Shown here one piece after another: positions 11,333-22,745 of a stretch of 64,000 bases of DNA (positions are counted from its first letter, which is position 1; every line of letters starts with the position of its first letter). A program made the translations under genes and the position numbers. The notes under the pieces were generated by a model. The model was not told where the DNA came from. It worked only from the letters and a program-made list of their open reading frames with translations, and ran no database searches. Source of the DNA: Rusavskia elegans. Its lineage: Eukaryota > Ascomycota > Lecanoromycetes > Teloschistales > Teloschistaceae. The DNA is taken from positions 62,001-126,000 of the forward strand of contig SAUG01000062.1 of NCBI GenBank assembly GCA_011316305.1, written 5' to 3'.

Positions 11333-13600
11333 TTTATTCTATTTAAAAATTTTACTATTAGTTAATAAATTATTAGTAGTTAAAATAATCTCGGAATTTA
11401 ATCTAACTATTAGCGCCTAATATTTATTAACCGTAATATTATCGAATAAATCGTCCGACTATATAAAATTATCCCCGATAGTCCTTTTAATAGCCGACTA
11501 TTTAACTTTGAATAAAATTTTATATATAGATTTACCGCCGAAAATCTATATAAATTTATAGATCCAAAATTTAATAATAATAAAAAGAATAATAATAAAA
11601 TATAAATTTCGCTAAAGCTATAAATCGTAGCGATATATAATAGATAATTTAATATAGAAATAATAGAAAAAGAATAAATACTCGCTAAAATAATATATAT
11701 TCGAAGATTATAGACTATTCACTATAGAAAAAGGAAGATAATAATAATATTTACTAGTTATATTATAGAAAAACGAATTATAATTCGACTAAATTAAATT
11801 TAATATTATTTCGAAAAAAGTTCGAAAATAAATACTATCGGTCTAGTACTATTAGTTTATTACTATTTTAGATAATAGAATTAAAGTAAAATAAAAACTA
11901 GTTATATTTTACCGAATTTTATATTATTACTAATAGTATTTTTTAAATACTTAGACTTTCTATAGATAATATACTAAAAGGTAATTACAAAATAGTATTT
12001 TAGTATATTATATTTAAAGCCTTTAATAGAAACAGTAATTTTATATTCGTATTTTTTATATTATAAAAGGATATTTCTATAGTTTTATAGAAAAGATATT
12101 CGTTAACGCGTAGTTATACGTAAAATTTAGAACCGAACGCTTTAGAGACGTTAGTATATATAATTAGCCTAAATATAGCTAGTAAGTTAATATATATTTA
12201 TTATATCTCGAATTTATTTCTATTAACTAGATTCTTTTTATTTATAAAAGCGGCCGCGGTTTTATTTAATAGTTTTTATTCTAGAATATTATTTAACTTT
12301 TAAAGCCTATTCGGTAATTCTAATATCTTTAGCAAAATCTATACTAGAGATCATTCGCTAGACTAAACCGTTATAAAGTCGCTATTAAAATTAGATATTA
12401 TCGACGCGATCTATAACTAAAAATATACGTCTAATAAATATAGAATAACGGAAAAGAAATTAAGTTATAGAATATAATATTATTATTTTAGTAATTTAAA
12501 TATAGTTTTATTATCGGTTTCTAAATCCGATTATACTAGAAAAAGAATATTATTAATAAAACTCTATTTTCTATATATCGGAATAATAAATATTTTCGGT
12601 TCCGGCTAGAAAGTTATATTAAAATTAAAAATTTCTAATAGTAGAAAGTTTTCGCTCGTTTATAGTCTTCTATTTATACTAATTAGTTAGTACTAGTTAA
12701 AATAAAAGGATAGTTAATATTATTTTTAACTAAATATATCTTTTATCTAATAAACTTTAAAATAATAATAAAAGGTTTATTTTAAATAAAATCGAACTTA
12801 AAATTTAAAACTACGGTTTCGGTATTAGACTAACTACTAGATACTATCTAAATAATAGTTTCCCTCTTTTTCTATATTCTATCGATTACGAAAGTCTAGC
12901 GAATTAGATTAAAAATAAAAGAAAGGAAATTTTATAAAAAATAATAAAGTTAGAAATAGATAAAGCTTTTAGAATTAATATAGTATAGCTAGATAGACTA
13001 TATAAAGTTATATATCGAGAAAAAAGAGCTAATAGATATTAGTAGATTATTATCGGCTTCTAAAATTTTAGTAGATAAAGTTAAAAAACTACTATCTTTA
13101 TACTAGATTTTAATAGCTTAAAATTTAGGAATATTATCGATTAGAAAACCGAAAACGATATTAAAAACGTGGCTAAAATATAGTTTAAAAATCTAGTTAG
13201 GATTTATAAAAGATTATAAAATTAATCTAATAACGAAACGGTCCTATTAAAATACGGTAGTCTTTTTATTTTTCATATTATCTAGCGTTTCCAAATTATA
13301 TTACTTAATAAAATTAACGAAAACGGGACGAGCTGCGAGCTAGATAGTTTCTATATAACTAATAGACTGGTAAATAACCGTAGCGATCTTTTTTAACTCG
13401 CTATAGTTATAGTTAATAAAATCGATTTATAACTAGACTTCGAATTAAATAGAATATTTCGGCCGGAGTATTCGATATAACTAGCTAATTAAAATAGCTA
13501 GCGAATTAGCTATAGATTATAATAAAAGTTAATAAAAAATCGAATATTCGAAAATATAAAGGATTAATTAATATTTAAAAATTTTCCGATTTTAAAATAC
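11333..13600 (+). pseudogene. family A copy 1, 3' segment
   Basis: Continuation of the unidentified frame after the G1 insertion. It aligns with 15560-15949 and then 37895-39770 of copy A2. The plus-strand frame is long and broken chiefly by TAG/TAA. The most conserved stretch between copies is 13020-13080 against 39210-39270. I recognise no domain. Alignment with A2 becomes unconvincing after about 13590, so the 3' limit is uncertain. Confidence 0.55.
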
Positions 13601-14029
13601 GTAATAGTCTAGCCTTTTCAACTAGCGCGTTTCTATAGTCCGTATATAGTATTTATTATAGATACTATACCATTTACTTCTATAGGTACTACGATAGTAC
13701 TTTGGGACCTATATTATATTATTATACTATCTATTCCGGATATTTTAAAACTATTTATATAGTTTCTACTATAGATATTTATAAAGGTATTATTCTATAT
13801 TTATAGCCTTTATAGTATAATTTCGGAAATTTAGTTAAATCTTTATATTTAATATTAAAATTATAATAGAAAAGATTAATAATAGATTTTTTTTAGAAAT
13901 TTTCTATAAAATATACTTTTTAATAATTTTAATACTTCGATAAACGGCCAGTATAGTTATTACTATAAATATATTACCCGATAATTATTCTAGACTAGAA
14001 TTTTATTATTATTATTTTTATCTTTTTTA
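13601..14029. other. junction between family A copies, no gene seen
   Basis: CpA-depleted sequence that does not align clearly with either the end of A2 or the start of A1. It may hold the true ends of the family A unit. Neither inverted repeats nor a target duplication could be found by eye. Confidence 0.4.
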
Positions 14030-15949
14030 GAAATATTATAATCGGCTAGTAAAATATATATTTTATCTATAATTTCTTTTCGTATTTTCTACCGTTATTT
14101 AATAATTACTTTTTTAAAACTATCGGTAGTAATAAATAACTATACGTAATAGATATATTATTAATCGTATTTCTAAATTCGATTAATAATCTAGTTATTT
14201 ATATTATCTAGAAAGTCGGAGTCTATTTTAATAAAAAAAACTAGTCTAATAAAATATTAATTTTATTTCGATAATACCCGAGCTAGTAATAATAATTTTA
14301 TCTTTTTTATTATTAGAAATAGATAGTATATATATAGTTATAATTTCTTTATTTTTTTAAAAAGCGGCTTTTATTTAATCCCGCTAATTAAATATAATAT
14401 TCGAAAGGATATAAATATTATATTTACCGATATATTATAAACTTTAGATTTTAATTTGTAATAGATTTTACTAGAATAATACGAAAAGAAAAATTTTAAA
14501 AAATGCGGAAAATAAACTATAATAATTTATTTTATTAATAAACTAAACAATAAATAAATATATAAATACTATTAAAAATTCAGTATTTTTATTTATTATT
14601 ACCGATTACTATCTATTTTCGTCTAGTAGTAAAATCGGCGGGGGTTAACTCTTTATAAAAATAAAAATAACTTAAAATTTCGAAAAATTTACTAGTATTT
14701 TATCCGCGATTTTATTCTAAAATTCTATATAAATAAAGTGTATAGCGGCTATAAATGAACTGTTTACTTTTTTACTATCTTTATTATATATATAGTTAAC
14801 GAATATAGAAAATATCGCGAAGATCCGGAATATTCGACTAGATTTAATTATTCGGCCGGTATTATTAAAAAGAATCAGTTTCGGAATATTTAATTTTAAT
14901 TTCTTTATTTATTTCTAAACTTTTATAGCTTTCCGATATAATTTCTTTTTATATATCGCGCGGGTGATATAATATATATTAATAATATTCTAAAATTATA
15001 ACGGAATTTTAAATAGTTGCTAGTAAATATTTAAAAGGAATATAGAAATATTTTATATCTATTAATAGTAGATAAATAGTCGCGGCGAATAATAAATTTA
15101 GAATATAGTTCGTTAATTATAAAGTCGTATTTTCGAGTTTTAATTCCGTCGGGGTTTTTTTTTTCCTTTTATATCGCTTTAACTAGTTTATTATATCTAT
15201 CGGCTATTTTAATAATATTTACCTTTACGAATATATAGTACTAGGACTATAAATTGCTCTAGTTAGACTACTAAAACAGCGCTAGTATTATAACTAGATT
15301 ATCAAAGTTCTTTTCTTATAAAATATTTAAAATAAACTATATTTAAATATTTAGAAACTCGGGATATAAAAAATATTATAAAAGTATATAATTTAGACTA
15401 TTATAAAAACTTTATTTAAATAGTATAAAATCGCTAGTTATTAAAAAGTTTTTTTTATTTCTAATTTTATAAATTTTATTAACTATTACTAATATCTAGT
15501 AAATACCGTCTAGATATTTTATATACTCTTTTCCGTTTTTATTAATCTAGTAGTAGTCTTTATTCTATTTGAAGATTTTACTAGTGATTATTAAATAATT
15601 AGTAGTTAAAATAATTTTACTATATAACGAGGCTTTAGGCGTCTACTATTCGTTAACCGTAATATTATCGAAGAAATTATCCGTTTATATAAATTCCTTC
15701 CCGTAAGTTTTTAAAGTACCCGACTATCTAACTTTAAATAAAATCTTATATACGGGTTTAGCGCCGAAGATTTATTTAAATTTATATATCTAAAATCTAA
15801 TAATAAAAGGAAGGATAATAATAAAATATAAATTTCGCTAAAACTATAAATCGTAGTAACGCGTAATCGATAATTTAATATAGAAATATTAGATAGGAAA
15901 TAAATACTAGCTAAAATAATAGATATTAAAAGATTAGAAATTATCTATC
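14030..15949 (+). pseudogene. family A copy 2, 5' segment
   Basis: Second, tandem copy of the unidentified family, aligning with 2390-3932 plus 11333-11720 of copy 1. It shows family A uninterrupted across the point where G1 sits in copy 1, which confirms that insertion. The plus-strand frame is open except for RIP stops. It is cut at 15949 by G3-outer and continues at 37895. Function unknown. Confidence 0.6.
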
Positions 15950-16353
15950 TATTATAACTTTGGATTGGATTCTATATCAAATCTAGTATTTAGCAATAAA
16001 TCCTTTAGTATATATTAAAAATTTAGAATTATTTAGTAATAAAAATTACTTAATAGTACTAATTATTAATTACTACTAAATAAATATTTAATTATTTAAT
16101 TACGTTTAACGTATTAATTATACTAATTATACTAATTATAAATAATTTTATTATTTATATAAATTTTAAACTCGACGCCTTTATAGTTTATATTTAATTT
16201 ATTAGTTATTACTATATATTATTCTAGTAATTAAACTAATTTATTTATATATTTATTTAAAGTAATTATCTATTATATTTCTATTTATAGATATACCGCT
16301 AAATCTAAACCGATTTTTAAAAATACTAGACCCTTTTTAGTAGCTTTATAATA
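15950..16353 (+). repeat. 5' LTR of G3-outer (about 404 bp)
   Basis: Begins TATTATAAC (from TGTTATAA) and ends TTATAATA (from TATAACA). Matches 37482-37894 in the same orientation and 18404-18809 and 33329-33732 in the reverse orientation. It contains an internal AATTATACTAATT-type tandem near 16113-16140. Confidence 0.88.
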
Positions 16354-16439
16354 TTTTAAATACCTTTAGAATATCTATCGTAAATTAACGTTTAATTTCT
16401 ATTTTAAATAATTCTAGCTCTATAGTAAAGAAATACGAA

Positions 16440-18403
16440 TCTAAAAAAAAGGAAATTTAAATAAAAGATAATAGTAATAATAAGGAAATTGGTTTTTCTA
16501 CTAGTAATTATTATAATTATAATATTAAAATTAATAAATCCGATAGATATTATTAAGATTATAATAAACTAGAAGATCAGTTTCTATAATTAAATATATA
16601 TTTTATATTCTATTTTATACCCGAAAAAAAAAAATTCTTTTTACTATATTTTACTTTCGAAAACGAGTTTAATATTAGATAAAATTTCTTTTTCGCTAGT
16701 ATATAGATAATAAAGAAAATAGTAAATATATTTTTATATAGTTCGTAAAATTAAAAAAAGCTATTTATAAAATTTTTAGAATTTTAACTAAAATTTAAAC
16801 TACGGAATATTTTATTTAATATCTTTAATAAAAGAATATAATATTTAACTATATTATACGATTTAAAAAGTAAATACTATTAATAGAATATAACGATAAC
16901 GCTCTATATATAATATTTAGATAAAAATTTAAAAAGCGAATAAAGGACGAATATATATATAACAGTCGATTATATAATACTTTAGATAATCTAATAAAGA
17001 TATCTATCTACCTTAATAATAAATTATATAAAAAAGATATAGAAAAATATTATAATAGTAGACTATAAAATAATATAGAATATTATCCGAGACGATTCTA
17101 TAAAAGATAGTATTAAAATAAAAAATAGTCTGAAAATAGCTCCTATAAATCTATACTAATAGAACTCGACTTTATATAATAGTAATATAAAAGAAAAAAT
17201 CCTAGAAATAATAAAAGGAATAAAAATTCTAAAATATACAAAACTATAGTAAACTAGGCTACTTTACGAGAGAATATTAATTAAACTAGATATAATAACG
17301 ATAGCTTAACGTTATATTAAAGAAAAAATCTAAAAACTAATAAAAAATAATTTTATAAAATAATAATAGTAGTTCCGAACTCTAGAAAACTAATTTAGAT
17401 AAAAAATTTATATTTATAGAAAACTATAAAATATTATAGAAATTAATTATAAATAATATTTCGCTGCGAATATTAACGGAACTAATTAAAAGGAAAGCCG
17501 TCTCTAGATAGATATCTATAATAGAAGACGTTTAATAAACGGAACTAAAACCTCTTTACTTTAAGACCTTTTATAATATAAATTAATTAAAGAAAAATTT
17601 ATAATAATCTATAAAAGATTTAAAACAATTTATAAAATATATATTTATAATAAATATCTATAAAACGACTAGTAGAACTAAGAAGTAAGAATTATTATTA
17701 ATATATTAGAAAAGAAATTCGGAAGTAACGTTTCTAAAAATAAAATTATCTTTAAACTGATATTATAATAAATAAATATAATAATAGGAAATCAATATAT
17801 ACTATTTAGCTAGACTGCCTACTATAATAATAATTACGAAATTTATAAATTAGAAAAGGAAGAAACTAGGTAATATCCGTTAAAACTACGCCGACGCGCT
17901 TCTAAAAAATCTATTAAAATCGGAAGTTATAATATTTATAATTACTCCGGATATATTATATATAGTAGATATAAATACTAAAAGGAATAATAAAAAAAAT
18001 AGAACTTTTAATTAGAAATTCTATAGATATATTTTATAAATAGATTACGAGAATAAAAAATATAAAAATATAAATAATAACTCGGAAAAAGATAAAATTT
18101 TATAGTAATAAATATATTATAAATATATAATTTTATAGCCTGGAAAAAGTAACTAAATCTAGCTAACTATATATATATATTCGAAATTAAAATAACTATC
18201 GAAACTAATAATAGATTATAAAAAGTTAAAATATTTATCGATTTAGGCGCGACCGGAAATTTTATATTAGAGAATTTAATTAAAAGAAAAAAATTCTTTC
18301 GAACTAAAAAAAGGAATCTATATAATTTAATAGTTATCGATAGAAAAAAAATATTAAATAGAAATAGAAAAATCGAAAAAGAAATAATACTATTTTAAAT
18401 AAT
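16440..18403 (+). pseudogene. G3-outer gag and start of protease
   Basis: Plus-strand frame with RIP stops encoding a lysine/asparagine-rich gag followed by an aspartic protease. The protease active site reads FIDLGATGNF near 18234-18263, with the catalytic Asp (GAT 18240-18242) still intact, unlike the inner G3 copy. A knuckle-like segment precedes it (around 17920-17970, Cys/His replaced by Tyr). The frame is cut about 160 bp beyond the active site by the inner G3 insertion. Confidence 0.72.
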
Positions 18404-18809
18404 TATTATAGAAACTAACGAGGGGTTTTGGTATCTTGAAAGATTGGTTTGGATTTATCGGTATATCTGTAAACGGAAATATAACGAGTAATTATTTTAA
18501 ATTAATATAAAAATAAATTAGTTCAATTATTAAAATAGTATATAATAATAACTAATAAATTAAATACGAGTTATAAAGGTATTAAATTCGGGATTTATAT
18601 AAATAATAAAATCTTTCGTAATTACTATAATTAGTATAAACAGTACGCTAAATATAATTAAATAACTAAATATTTTATTTAGTAATAATGAATAATTAAT
18701 ACTATTAAATAACGCTAATTACTAGATAACCTCTAATCATATAGTATATATTAAAAGACTTATTACTAAATACTAGATTTAGTATAAAATCTAATCTAAA
18801 ATTATAATA
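18404..18809 (-). repeat. 3' LTR of G3-inner (about 406 bp)
   Basis: Reverse-orientation LTR paired with 33329-33732. The segment 18421-18462 (GGTATCTTGAAAGATTGG and neighbours) keeps several TpG and is less mutated than the rest. Confidence 0.87.
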
Positions 18810-19469
18810 TTATCTTTTTTTTTTTTTTTAGTTTCGTTCCGAAATTTATTTTTTTCCCGCTATTTTAAATCTTTTTTTTTTTCTTTTCTATATTATATTC
18901 TAATATCGTTCCGAATCTAATACTATCCGTTATTATAAATCTACTAATTCTATTAAACTCTTTAATAATATTATAATAAAAGTCTATTCTATTTATATAA
19001 AATATATAAAAATATATAAAATCTATATTTATTCTAGGAAATATAGCGAGTATTTACGCTATAGATAGAAGTATAATCTTCGAATAATCTAATTCGAATA
19101 AGATTATTTAAAAAATAAAAAGTTAAAATTATATAAAGATATCCGAAAAGTTTATAAAATTTAAAAAAAAATTTAGATAGAAATATATATTACTTTTATA
19201 AAAGAAATACGACTTCGCTAAAAAATAGATTTATTAGATAAATATACTAAAGAGACTATTATAGTAAAAATATCTAATATTAAAAAAAACAAGGTTTTTA
19301 AATTTTTAAATCTTTCCGATAATTTTTCTTTTAATTTATTTCCGTAAATCTAAAGTATTTTAAATAACCTACCGGATTTTTTCTATAATATTTCGGCGTC
19401 CGTTATTAATAGAACTATTATAGAGCTTTCTAGCAGTTTACTAAATATTCTTTAGATTTCTAAATATTT
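18810..19469 (-). other. G3-inner 3' untranslated/internal end
   Basis: Pyrimidine-rich on the plus strand next to the LTR (TTTTTTTTTTTTTAG near 18818-18830), which on the element's strand is a polypurine tract. The remainder matches 36870-37481 of G3-outer in reverse. No gene is seen. Confidence 0.6.
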
Positions 19470-21976
19470 TCTAAAATAGGGTAATCTTTCTATTTAATTA
19501 AATAATTCTAATTTTTCTATTATAGGATTTTCTCGACTATAAAGATATCTTTTTTTTATATTTCGAAATTAAACGTCTATTATAACAGCGTTCCGGAATC
19601 GGCTGGTTTTAAAAGAAATATATAAAATACCGGGTATATTTTAGTATCTTTAGATAAATTAAATTCGAAGTTTTAAAATCTTTTAATCTATTTAATTAAA
19701 AATAGTCCGATTTTAATATAGTTAAGTTTTTTATTTAAAGTCTTTATTTTTAGATTTTTTATAAAAAAAAATACTTTATTTTCCTTTTTTAGCTAAAGTA
19801 TTATTTTTTGCTTTTTATTCTAGTAATTACCCGAATATTTCTATATTTTTAGGATATTTCTATAGATTCTTTTCTAGATATCGACTCTTTAGATTATTAA
19901 TTCCGCTAATTTATAAAATAGCGATTATTTAAATAGATTCGAAATTTTCCTATTATTAGTATAAAATAGTATTTCTTTTATTATACTAGAGTTTTTTATA
20001 TTAAATACTAATTATACTATTAGTAAAAATTAAATCTAATTATTTTAAACGTAATTAATATAGTATTTTAGATATTATTTTAAAGTTTAATTAATACGTT
20101 CTATCTATCTATCCGTTATCGGATAGAAAGCTATTAATATTTTTAATTTAATACTAAATAAAGAAATAAAGATTTTCTAATAGTTTAAAATAAAAAGTTT
20201 ATTTCTATTATTTATTAATATTTCTAATAGTCTATAGTATCGAAATAATCGATCTAAAATTATAAATCTAAATTATTTTACTGTAAAATCTTTTTATAAT
20301 AGAATTATATAGATATATTTCGTTAGTCTATCTACTATATTTAGTATTAAATTATATTCTATATTTATTATCGGATCTTTTAATTTTAGAAGTTTAATAA
20401 TAAAATCTATAATAATTTTCTTCTATAGTAAATCCGGTAGTTTCTAATATTAGATTATTCTATAACGAGTATATATAATATATTTAATTTACTAATAACT
20501 AAAATATTTTTTAATATATATTTTAACGTATTACTTTATATTAGAAAACTAGTAATATTATTATAAAAGTTATATTATTTTCGTTATATTTAAATATTTT
20601 TATAGTATTCTATCGTAGTATTTTTTAATATATTCGTCGATTTTATTATCTAGTATTTATAGTTTTCTTTTTTTAATAGAAAACTATTCCTAGTCGTCTC
20701 TAAATATATATAGCGTTATATTTATATTATATTAATTTATTAATAGTAATCTATTTTTATTAACTTTAAAAATACTATCGTTAAAAACTTCCTTTATTTT
20801 TATATAATTACTTTTTCGATTTAAAACGTCTCTTTTTCTATTTTCTTTATCTAGAATATAGTATATTTTAAATTTATACTAACCGAAAAGTTTAGACTAT
20901 CGTATTTATTTTCTATTAAATTATTTTATTATTATAAAATATAGAAGATTTTTATAATCTATAAAAATTATTAATTCTAGTAATTTTTCGGCGTATACTT
21001 TCTACTATTTTAATATAGCTGTTATAGCTAGTAGTTCTTTATTATAAATATCGTAGTTCTATTTTATTAGCGATAACTTCCTAGATATATATACTACCGG
21101 GTACTATTTACTATTATATTATTATAGAAGATATATATCTATAGCTAGATCTAATACCTCTATTTCTATTTATAATAGTTTACTCGGATCGAATATTTTA
21201 AATATTAGGTCTTTTATATATTTCTTTTTAAAATCTTCGAATATCTATTATTTTCTTTTTTTCTAATATTATTCGACGGTATTTTTTATTAAAGTTATAA
21301 AACTAAAAACTTTTTTAGAATAATTTTTTATAAACTTTCGATTATAGTTTATAAATCCGAGGAAATTTTAAATTTCTTTAATATTTATTAGTATCTTCTA
21401 TTATATAATAGTTTTTATTTTACTAGTATTAATATATAGTCCGTTTCGCTCTATAATAAACTCTAGAAAATCGATTTCTTTTTTTATAGAATTTATATTT
21501 TTTTAGTTTAAAATATAAATTTTTTCTTTTTAGATATTTAAAAACTTTACTAACGTATTATTTGTATTTTTTTTAAATATTTTCGAATAAATTAAAATAT
21601 TATCGAAATAGGCGATAACGAATATATCAAGATATTTTTTAAATATATTATTAATTATATATATACGATTAATCATTCGGATTTTAATTTTAATCTTTTA
21701 CGATTTTAACGCTAGAAGCGTTAGATCGATCAGATTACGCAATTATTTAATACTCGAATATTTTATTAAAAACTCGAATTAAAGACTCCCGAAGGAGCTA
21801 GATCTGGACTAAAACCCAGAGGGAAACCGTGATCTATTTAACTTTAATTAACTTAATTTCCTTCGATCGATCGGGCTAGGCCGAGACGATCTACTATCTA
21901 GTCTTCCTGTATTTTAAACTCTGTAAAAATCGACTTTTAGTCGATAGAAAAACTCAAATATTGGTTAACCTTCGAG

Positions 21977-21987
21977 GGATTCGAACC
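21977..21987 (-). promoter_or_regulatory. RNA polymerase III B box
   Basis: Minus strand GGTTCGAATCC is an exact match to the B-box consensus GGTTCGANNCC. It lies about 77 bp from the A box, within the range used by tRNA genes with introns and by SINEs. Confidence 0.85.
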
Positions 21988-22063
21988 CCCGACCCGCTGG
22001 ATTAACTCCGCTAACTCCGAAATGGAGCGCGGATCCGTTGGGCCTCCAGATCACGCAGCGTTA

Positions 22064-22074
22064 CTACTGCGCCA
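22064..22074 (-). promoter_or_regulatory. RNA polymerase III A box
   Basis: Minus strand TGGCGCAGTAG fits the eukaryotic A-box consensus TRGYNNARNNG and lies 8 bases into the insert, the normal place in a tRNA-derived promoter. Confidence 0.75.
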
Positions 22075-22507
22075 CCAGGCCTATTATTAATTATATTCTA
22101 ATATAATATCGGAATATTCGTAAATCTAAACGGTATAATTATATTTTTATAATAATTATATTATATTCGGAAAACTATTTTCTCTTTTTTTTTTGTTTTT
22201 ATTTATATAAAATTATATATTTTTCGAAAGTCGAATTTTATAAAATATCGTATTTTAGAAAATCTATTTTAAAACTCGCTAATATTTAATAATAGATATC
22301 GGTTTTTAATAATAATATCGTTTAACTTTCGGTAATTAATATATAGACGAAATATTCCGTCCTTTTTAAATATAAAGAAGATCGGATATTTTACCGGTAA
22401 TAAAAATTTTCTAATAAATTCCTTTTTTATATTTTCGTCCAAGTATTTACAGAATATTTTAAATTTTATCGCGGATAATAAATAAATAGGTCTAAATATA
22501 GATTATT

Positions 22508-22745
22508 TGTAAAATGGGTATATTTCTAGAACAGTATACGATTAAAAACCAGACGAAAAGTTTATTATAGAACTAATTTATACCCTAGAAAGACTAGAGT
22601 ATAGCCTAGTAATAAAGGAAAAAAAAAATAGAAAAGGATCGAAATCCGATATACTAGTAATACTCTAGCGATTAGGCGGCGAGCTTCGTTTCTAAACGTC
22701 CTAATTATATTTTTAAAGCCTATATAATATATTTAACGCTTTATA
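22508..22745 (-). repeat. 3' LTR of G2 (238 bp)
   Basis: On the plus strand it begins TGTAAAATGGG and ends CGCTTTATA. It aligns end to end with 30585-30823 and with the reverse complement of 1692-1930. Confidence 0.9.

Larger units (their letters stand above)
21661..22081 (-). mobile_element. SINE-like retroelement with tRNA-derived head, 421 bp, largely un-RIPped
   Basis: On the minus strand the insert starts GGCCTGGTGGCGCAG at 22081 with a tRNA-like head of about 117 nt, followed by a body of about 300 nt ending GATTAATCGTATAT. The head has RNA polymerase III A and B boxes in the right order. Perfect 15-bp TSDs flank it. It keeps many CpA and TpG, whereas the host pol gene has essentially none, so it either entered after the main RIP episodes or was too short to be recognised. 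Mobility would depend on a LINE partner not seen here. A functional tRNA gene is the main alternative, but the 421-bp insert with its TSD favours a SINE. Confidence 0.82.
21965..22081 (-). other. tRNA-derived head of the SINE
   Basis: A tRNA-like T arm is visible (GGGGG, TTCGAAT, CCCTC, near 21972-21988) and the 5' acceptor-like GGCCT can pair with AGGTT at the 3' side (2 G-T, 3 Watson-Crick). Positions 6-7 of the acceptor do not pair. A GCGTG/CGCGC stem would frame a CTG anticodon with a 13-nt intron, but the variable region would then be far too long. I therefore assign no isotype and regard it as a tRNA pseudogene head. Confidence 0.6.
21646..22096. repeat. 15-bp target-site duplication flanking the SINE
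   Basis: TATTATTAATTATAT occurs perfectly at 21646-21660 and 22082-22096, immediately outside the 421-bp insert. When one copy and the insert are removed, the RT reading frame of G3-inner matches that of G3-outer across the site. A 15-bp duplication is typical of LINE-type target-primed integration, not of LTR elements (4-6 bp). Confidence 0.9.
19470..22507 (-). pseudogene. G3-inner pol relic (RT, RNase H, integrase, chromodomain), split by a SINE
   Basis: Minus-strand pol. RT begins near 22380 with FKKDG, its catalytic box YFDNILIY lies at 21587-21610 (second Asp changed to Asn), and RNase H and integrase follow leftward. A chromodomain lies at 19479-19551 (FIVEKIL, then YLIK and a KDYP-like end), a module that in chromoviruses targets integration to heterochromatin. 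The SINE at 21661-22081 is inserted about 50 bp upstream of the RT catalytic box. Stops are overwhelmingly at former Gln codons. Confidence 0.82.

Noticed and set aside
16113..16140. CRISPR-like short repeats (ACTAATT-type) in the G3 LTRs
   Set aside because: They are a few short adjacent AT-rich words within a eukaryotic LTR, with no repeat-spacer structure.
21965..22081. Functional tRNA gene
   Set aside because: A and B boxes and a T arm are present, but the acceptor stem is incomplete, no anticodon arm with a sensible variable loop could be drawn, and the segment is the head of a 421-bp insert with a TSD.
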